From NCBI RefSeq assembly GCF_021284765.1, contig NZ_CP089924.1, positions 1,754,001-1,818,000 on the forward strand: 64,000 bases of DNA. Reading direction: 5' to 3'. Made by a program: the position numbers and the translations under genes. Below the pieces are notes generated by a model. The model saw only the letters and a list, made by a program, of their open reading frames with translations, did no database searches and was not told the DNA's origin. Shown piece by piece: positions 60,234 through 64,000 of the stretch. The stretch comes from Lysobacter sp. 5GHs7-4 (GTDB lineage Bacteria > Pseudomonadota > Gammaproteobacteria > Xanthomonadales > Xanthomonadaceae). Numbering within the stretch: position 1 is the first letter of the stretch; each line of letters opens with the position of its first letter.

Positions 60234-62222
60234 TCAGCCCTTGCCGGCCGCCGGCTTGGCCGCGGCGGTCTTGCCGTCGGGCTGCCAGCCGCAGGTCTTG
60301 CCTTCGTTCTGCTGCTTCAGCCAGGTCTGCAGCGGCGCGAAGTATTCCAGCACCGCCGAGGCGTCCATCTTCTCGCCGCCGGTGAGTTCCTTCAGCGTCT
60401 TCTGCCAGGGCTGGCTCTGGCCCTTGCTCAGCATGGCCTGGAACTTGGCGCCGGCTTCCTTGTTGCCGTAGAAGCTGCACTCGTACAGCGGGCCCTTGTA
60501 GCTCGATGCGTCGCACAGCGCCTTGTAGAACTGGAACTGCAGCACGTGCGAGAGGAAGTAGCGCGTGTACGGCGTGTTGCCCGGCACGTGGTACTTGGCG
60601 CCGGCGTCGAAGAATTCCTCGCCGCGCGCCGTCGCCGGGGCCACGCCCTGGTACTTGGCCTTCAGCTCCCACCAGGCCTTGTTGTAGTCGGCCGGCTTGA
60701 TCGAGCCGTCGAACACGCCCCAGCGCCAGCGGTCGATCATCAGACCGAACGGCAGGAACGAGACCTTGGCCAGGGCCATGCGCATCTGCGCGTTGATCAG
60801 CGCCTCGTTGCTCTGCTGCTGATCGCCGACCAGGCCGATCGACTGCAGGTACTTGGGCGTCATCGCCAGCACGATGGTGTCGCCGATGGCCTCGTGGAAG
60901 CCGTCGTGCGCGCCGCCCTGGAACAGCGGCGGCTGCTTGTTGTAGGCCATGTAGTAATAGACGTGGCCCAGCTCGTGATAGATGGTGGTGAAGTCTTCCT
61001 CGTTGGGCTTGATGCACATCTTGGTGCGCACGTCGCCGGCCATGTCCATGTCCCAGGCGCTGGCGTGGCAGACCACGTCGCGATCGCGCGGCTTCACGAA
61101 CTGGGTGCGGCTCCAGTACGTCTCCGGCAGCTTGGGCATGCCCAGCGAGACGTAGAAGTCCTGCGCGCGCTCGGTCATCAGGCGCGCGGTGGCCAGGCCG
61201 GCGTCGACTTCCAGCTGCGCTTCCTGATCGGGTTCGCGCGAGTCCGGATTCCTGGCCATCTGCGCGTCGAGCTGCTGCTGGTACTGCGCGGCCAGCGCAC
61301 CGGTCACGTCCAGGCTGCCGGCGTTCTTGTACGGCGCCAGCACGTCCCAGAGGTTGCCCCAGTCCTGCTGCCACATGTTGCCCATCAGGTGCGCGGGCAG
61401 CATGTTGCCGGCGACGTGGCCCTTGTCGGCGCCGTAGGTGGTTTCCAGCTTGGTGCGGGTGTAGCAGTGCAGCTGTTCGTACAGCGGCTTGACCTGGCCC
61501 CACAGGCGGTCGGTCTCGGCGGCGATTTCCGCCGGGCTCATGTCGTAGCCCGAACGCCACATCTCGCCGGTGTCGGCGTAGCCCATGTCGCGCGCGCCTT
61601 CGTTGACCAGCTCGACGAAGCGCGTGTAGTCCTTGCGCATCGGCTGGGCGATGGTGTGCCAGCCCTGCCAGGCGTCCAGCTGCGCGTCGTAGTCGCGGCT
61701 GCTGCGCAGCACGTCTTCGAGGTCGCCGAGTTGGCGGCAGTGCTTGGCGTCGCCGTCGCCGGTGCAGTACTTGCCCGAGCCGTACATGCCGTCCATCTTG
61801 GTCGCGATCTTGGTCAGCTCGGCCAGCTTGGTCGGATCCTTGGGCGCCGGCATCGCGGTGGCCAGTTTCAGCAACTGGATCGAACGCGCGGTGTCCGGCG
61901 ACATCTGCTGGCCTTCGAAGCGCTTGGCCTGCTCGATCCAGGCATTGAGCTGGGTCAGCCAGCGCTCGTTGCTCTTGGCCGCGATCAGCGCGCTGTCGTC
62001 GTTGATGTAGGTGTTCGACAGCCACTGCGCCGAACTCATCTCCGGGTACATCGCCTTGTACTCGGCGTTGACGCGGGCGATGAACTGATCGGCGGTCTCG
62101 CCCTGGGGCGCGGTGGTCGGCGCGGTGCCGGTGGTGGGCGCGGTCGGTTCTTTCTTGCAACCGGCCAGGCCGATCACGGCGGCGGTGATGCTGAGCGCGA
62201 GCAGGGCGCGTAAGGGCTTCAT
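60234..62222 (-). CDS. M2-family peptidyl-dipeptidase lipoprotein (ACE homologue)
   Basis: 662 aa. Lipobox LAGC (Cys22) predicts an outer-membrane or periplasm-facing lipoprotein. The zinc site is HELGH (H416-H420) with the third ligand E444 in HDGFHEAIGD, exactly the HEXXH-x23-E spacing of angiotensin-converting enzyme. The family is nearly diagnostic for Xanthomonadales among proteobacteria (the XcACE of Xanthomonas). The Lys/Ala-rich C-terminal tail (TAAAKPAAGKG) is extra. It probably removes dipeptides from exported peptides. Confidence 0.93.
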   Translation of the reverse strand: MKPLRALLALSITAAVIGLAGCKKEPTAPTTGTAPTTAPQGETADQFIARVNAEYKAMYPEMSSAQWLSNTYINDDSALIAAKSNERWLTQLNAWIEQAKRFEGQQMSPDTARSIQLLKLATAMPAPKDPTKLAELTKIATKMDGMYGSGKYCTGDGDAKHCRQLGDLEDVLRSSRDYDAQLDAWQGWHTIAQPMRKDYTRFVELVNEGARDMGYADTGEMWRSGYDMSPAEIAAETDRLWGQVKPLYEQLHCYTRTKLETTYGADKGHVAGNMLPAHLMGNMWQQDWGNLWDVLAPYKNAGSLDVTGALAAQYQQQLDAQMARNPDSREPDQEAQLEVDAGLATARLMTERAQDFYVSLGMPKLPETYWSRTQFVKPRDRDVVCHASAWDMDMAGDVRTKMCIKPNEEDFTTIYHELGHVYYYMAYNKQPPLFQGGAHDGFHEAIGDTIVLAMTPKYLQSIGLVGDQQQSNEALINAQMRMALAKVSFLPFGLMIDRWRWGVFDGSIKPADYNKAWWELKAKYQGVAPATARGEEFFDAGAKYHVPGNTPYTRYFLSHVLQFQFYKALCDASSYKGPLYECSFYGNKEAGAKFQAMLSKGQSQPWQKTLKELTGGEKMDASAVLEYFAPLQTWLKQQNEGKTCGWQPDGKTAAAKPAAGKG

Positions 62223-63317
62223 AAGGCGGTTCTCTCCAGGACGAATGCACCGCGCCGGGCGCGGGGTGCCCCGAGGCTAGAGGGCCGTCCGATGCGGCGC
62301 AAGGCCGGAAAGGCCGGTGTGTGCGCCAATCCCCGCGCCACCGCCGTCGGCCTTGGCGGCGTGGGTCGGCAGGCTGTGCGCCGCTTGCCGGCCGGCTTGC
62401 CCGTGTGCGACGGCCGCGCGCGCCGCGCCCGCGTTTTTCGCGCAAACCGCCGCCGCGGCGGCCCGCGCATAACGCGGTGGGTGACGCATAGCGGCAACAG
62501 TCATGCCAATCTTGTACAGCTACCGTTCATATTCAGGTGATGGCGATGTGAAATCTCGGAGTCGTTTGTCGTTAAAAATCCGAGATACGCCGGTTAATGG
62601 CGCTTATTTCCGAGAATAGGATTCAATCGCAAAACTGCGGCTCGGGGCTTGTTTGTGCCCCACCGCATGCACTAAAACCGACCTTAGTCATAAAAAAATC
62701 ATTTGATTTGTGACCAAGAAGCGGGAAAGGTGACGCTCCAGGGCAGGCTGTAAAGCCTTGGGGAGGTTCGCCCGGTACGCCAAGGAAGGTCTGAACTCGC
62801 GCCGGCGCGCAACGCGCGCCGCGCAGGACCGACCGAACGAACGCCGGGGAGGGCGTGGGGTACCGAGCGACAGGCTGGCCTGTTCGTGCAAGGGGTAAGA
62901 AGGGAGCGGTAGCAAATGCTCGAAGGCGCAGGCCCGGATGGCCGCGTCTAGCCATGGATGCTCGTCCGGCGCGGCTCTGCGGAGCGGTCGGGCGCGAGGT
63001 AGGAGATGGACCGGTCGTCGGCGGCAAGGGAGGCCGTCGGGACGTCAGCGGCGATGAGGATGGGTAGGGTTACAGAGGGCTCGGCGGCACCGTCCGGAGG
63101 ACGGCGGCCGCGGCGAAGGATCGCACGGGCGCGCAGGCCGCAAGGCCGCGCGCGACGCGGGTGCCCATCGGATCGGCGTGCCAGGGACGGTATCGAATGC
63201 GGGGCTGTAGCGAGCCCCAATGCGTGCGCCCGGAGGGCGTGCGCGACGGCCGCGGTGGCCGTCGCCGGGCAGCGCCTGCGGGCGCGCTGCGCGGCGGCGC
63301 CGCGGTAGTCGTAGGGA
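62223..63317. other. 1.1 kb non-coding stretch with AT-rich island and hairpins
   Basis: No convincing gene lies here. 62500-62720 is distinctly AT-rich for this genome and contains ATCTCGGA (62553-62560) facing TCCGAGAT (62579-62586) with a further TTTCCGAGAA at about 62607. From 62700 to 63310 the DNA is GC-rich, with many small perfect hairpins, for example GGCGCGC/GCGCGCC (62804-62820), GGGGCTGTAGCGAGCCCC (63201-63218) and CGACGGCC/GGCCGTCG (63244-63264). It may hold a structured RNA or a degraded gene. Confidence 0.5.
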
Positions 63318-63893
63318 TCAGGCCGCCGGCGCCAGGGACGCGCCCGGCAGCTTCAGGCAGCGCAGATCGGCATCGGCCAGATCGCGCTCGTGCAACCAGC
63401 GCCAGGCCGCGTCGGCATCGTGATCGACGTAGGCGCGCGCCGACCCCAGACGGAAGGTGTAGCCCCAGGCGTCCATGTCGGCGAGTACGCGCTCGCGGCC
63501 GACGCCGGGCAGGGCCTCGCCGAGCAGGCTCTGCAGCACGCACACCGCATCCTCTTCCTCGACCGAGTCGGTGGCGTCGGTGTGCACGGCGGCGCGGCGT
63601 TGCGGCGGCAGCACGATCAGGTGCGCGGCCTCGTGCAGCAGCGAATGCACCGGCGTGTCGCCGCGCGCGTACACGTCGCTGCCGATCAGGCCGGCCTCGC
63701 ATTCGCCCCAGTAGCTGCCGGGAATGGCCTCGCCGTCGCCGACGCGCACCAGGTTCAGGCCGTAGCGCGCCAGCAGCGCGGCGACGGCGCCGTGGTCGAT
63801 GTCGGACAGGGTGAGCACGGTGGAGCCGGGGGCGGGGTCGCAGGAGAGCTCGGCGAGTTTGGAGCAGTGAGCGAAAGCGGCGTTACGCCCCAC
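63318..63893 (-). CDS. unknown protein with an HEAAH zinc-type motif, 191 aa
   Basis: The visible motif is HSLLHEAAHLIVLPP, a zincin-like HEXXH in the middle of the protein, followed by an acidic stretch (DATDSVEEEDAV) and a helical C-terminus with DMDAWGYTFRLG and RWLHERDL. It has no signal peptide. I recognise no family beyond the motif. The GTG at 63893 gives the longest form; GTG 63818 (VLTLSDIDHGAVAALL) is a possible shorter start. Confidence 0.65.
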   Translation of the reverse strand: MGRNAAFAHCSKLAELSCDPAPGSTVLTLSDIDHGAVAALLARYGLNLVRVGDGEAIPGSYWGECEAGLIGSDVYARGDTPVHSLLHEAAHLIVLPPQRRAAVHTDATDSVEEEDAVCVLQSLLGEALPGVGRERVLADMDAWGYTFRLGSARAYVDHDADAAWRWLHERDLADADLRCLKLPGASLAPAA

Positions 63894-63916
63894 TCGCTAC
63901 TCCGCACTCGCACTCC

Positions 63917-64000
63917 TCAAGCCGCGCTGGGGCGGTCAGGCAGGGCCACGGAAATGTCGAGCACGTCGTGCTCGCCTTCCTTGACCAGGTCCACCTTGAC
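63917..64000 (-). CDS. unidentified gene, C-terminal end only (partial)
   Basis: The right edge of the window cuts this gene; only the last 27 codons are present, ending VALPDRPSAA and a TGA at 63917-63919. A KVDLVKEGEHDVLDI segment gives no clue to function. It runs in the same direction as the HEAAH gene, 23 nt upstream of it. Confidence 0.5.
   Translation of the reverse strand, partial: VKVDLVKEGEHDVLDISVALPDRPSAA

Noticed and set aside
62623..63027. Minus-strand open frame in the 62.2-63.3 kb non-coding stretch
   Set aside because: It has no domain, no ribosome-binding site and a composition that follows the underlying DNA; treated as chance.

Overview
The window is about 64 kb of GC-rich chromosome (roughly 68-70% GC by eye) from a gammaproteobacterium of the Xanthomonadaceae/Lysobacteraceae. 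Lysobacter or a close relative is the best guess. The reasons are housekeeping gene order, a lipoprotein angiotensin-converting-enzyme-like M2 peptidase, proteins with a C-terminal domain resembling the XVIPCD signal of Xanthomonadales type IV secretion effectors, and GTGGGAGCGGCG-type extragenic palindromes. No rRNA, tRNA, CRISPR array, prophage or insertion sequence was seen.

Layout. 1-4.7 kb: end of truD, a small lipoprotein, an Smr protein, then surE-pcm-yqaA-nlpD with stop/start overlaps (stationary-phase maintenance and cell-wall division). 4.8-6.7 kb: minus-strand genes (membrane protein, M15-like lipoprotein, Mth938-like protein, YhbY). 6.8-10.6 kb: rlmE, ftsH, folP. 10.6-11.74 kb: a 1.15 kb non-coding spacer with two REP-like elements and four copies of a repeat that each end in an inverted pair of DnaA-box-like 9-mers. 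11.7-16.8 kb: miaA-hfq-hflX-hflK-hflC-DUF2065. In enterobacteria purA follows directly; here a minus-strand LytS/LytTR two-component pair and a DUF2306 membrane gene (16.8-19.6 kb) sit between, and purA begins at 20.1 kb behind a terminator-like hairpin.

21.5-30.9 kb is accessory: an Mrr-like nuclease, an SLC13 permease with RCK-type domains, a TetR/VOC divergent pair with two operator-like palindromes, a GIY-YIG-like protein, an ECF42-type sigma factor with its DGPF/YCII partner, and a HAD phosphatase convergent with a Tat-exported alpha/beta hydrolase. That hydrolase faces an XRE regulator across four copies of CAGGTCATG. 31.8-35.4 kb holds two tandem paralogous LytS kinases and one LytTR regulator. 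35.5-41.2 kb holds a serine hydrolase, an ArsR-SRPBCC-membrane protein-VOC operon and a third LytS/LytTR pair.

41.3-45.6 kb is the most interesting stretch: two tandem paralogous proteins of about 500 aa. Each has a conserved IHRG...SAGCQ core (possible His/Cys active site next to an EF-hand-like calcium loop) and a C-terminal XVIPCD-like module. The downstream copy is followed after 20 nt by a gene for an exported protein. This looks like an interbacterial effector family with a candidate periplasmic immunity protein.

45.7-64 kb: a GAF-GGDEF protein, gcvP under a tandem glycine riboswitch with a good promoter, a VOC/Bcr-CflA pair, a DegT-like PLP protein, an M1 peptidase, a DUF1311 protein, a Rieske oxygenase coupled to an amino-acid permease, a membrane thioredoxin coupled to a six-cysteine secreted peptide, the M2 peptidase, a 1.1 kb non-coding stretch with an AT-rich island and many hairpins, an HEXXH-containing protein and the tail of one more gene. 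All identifications rest on motif recognition and gene order; no database search was run.
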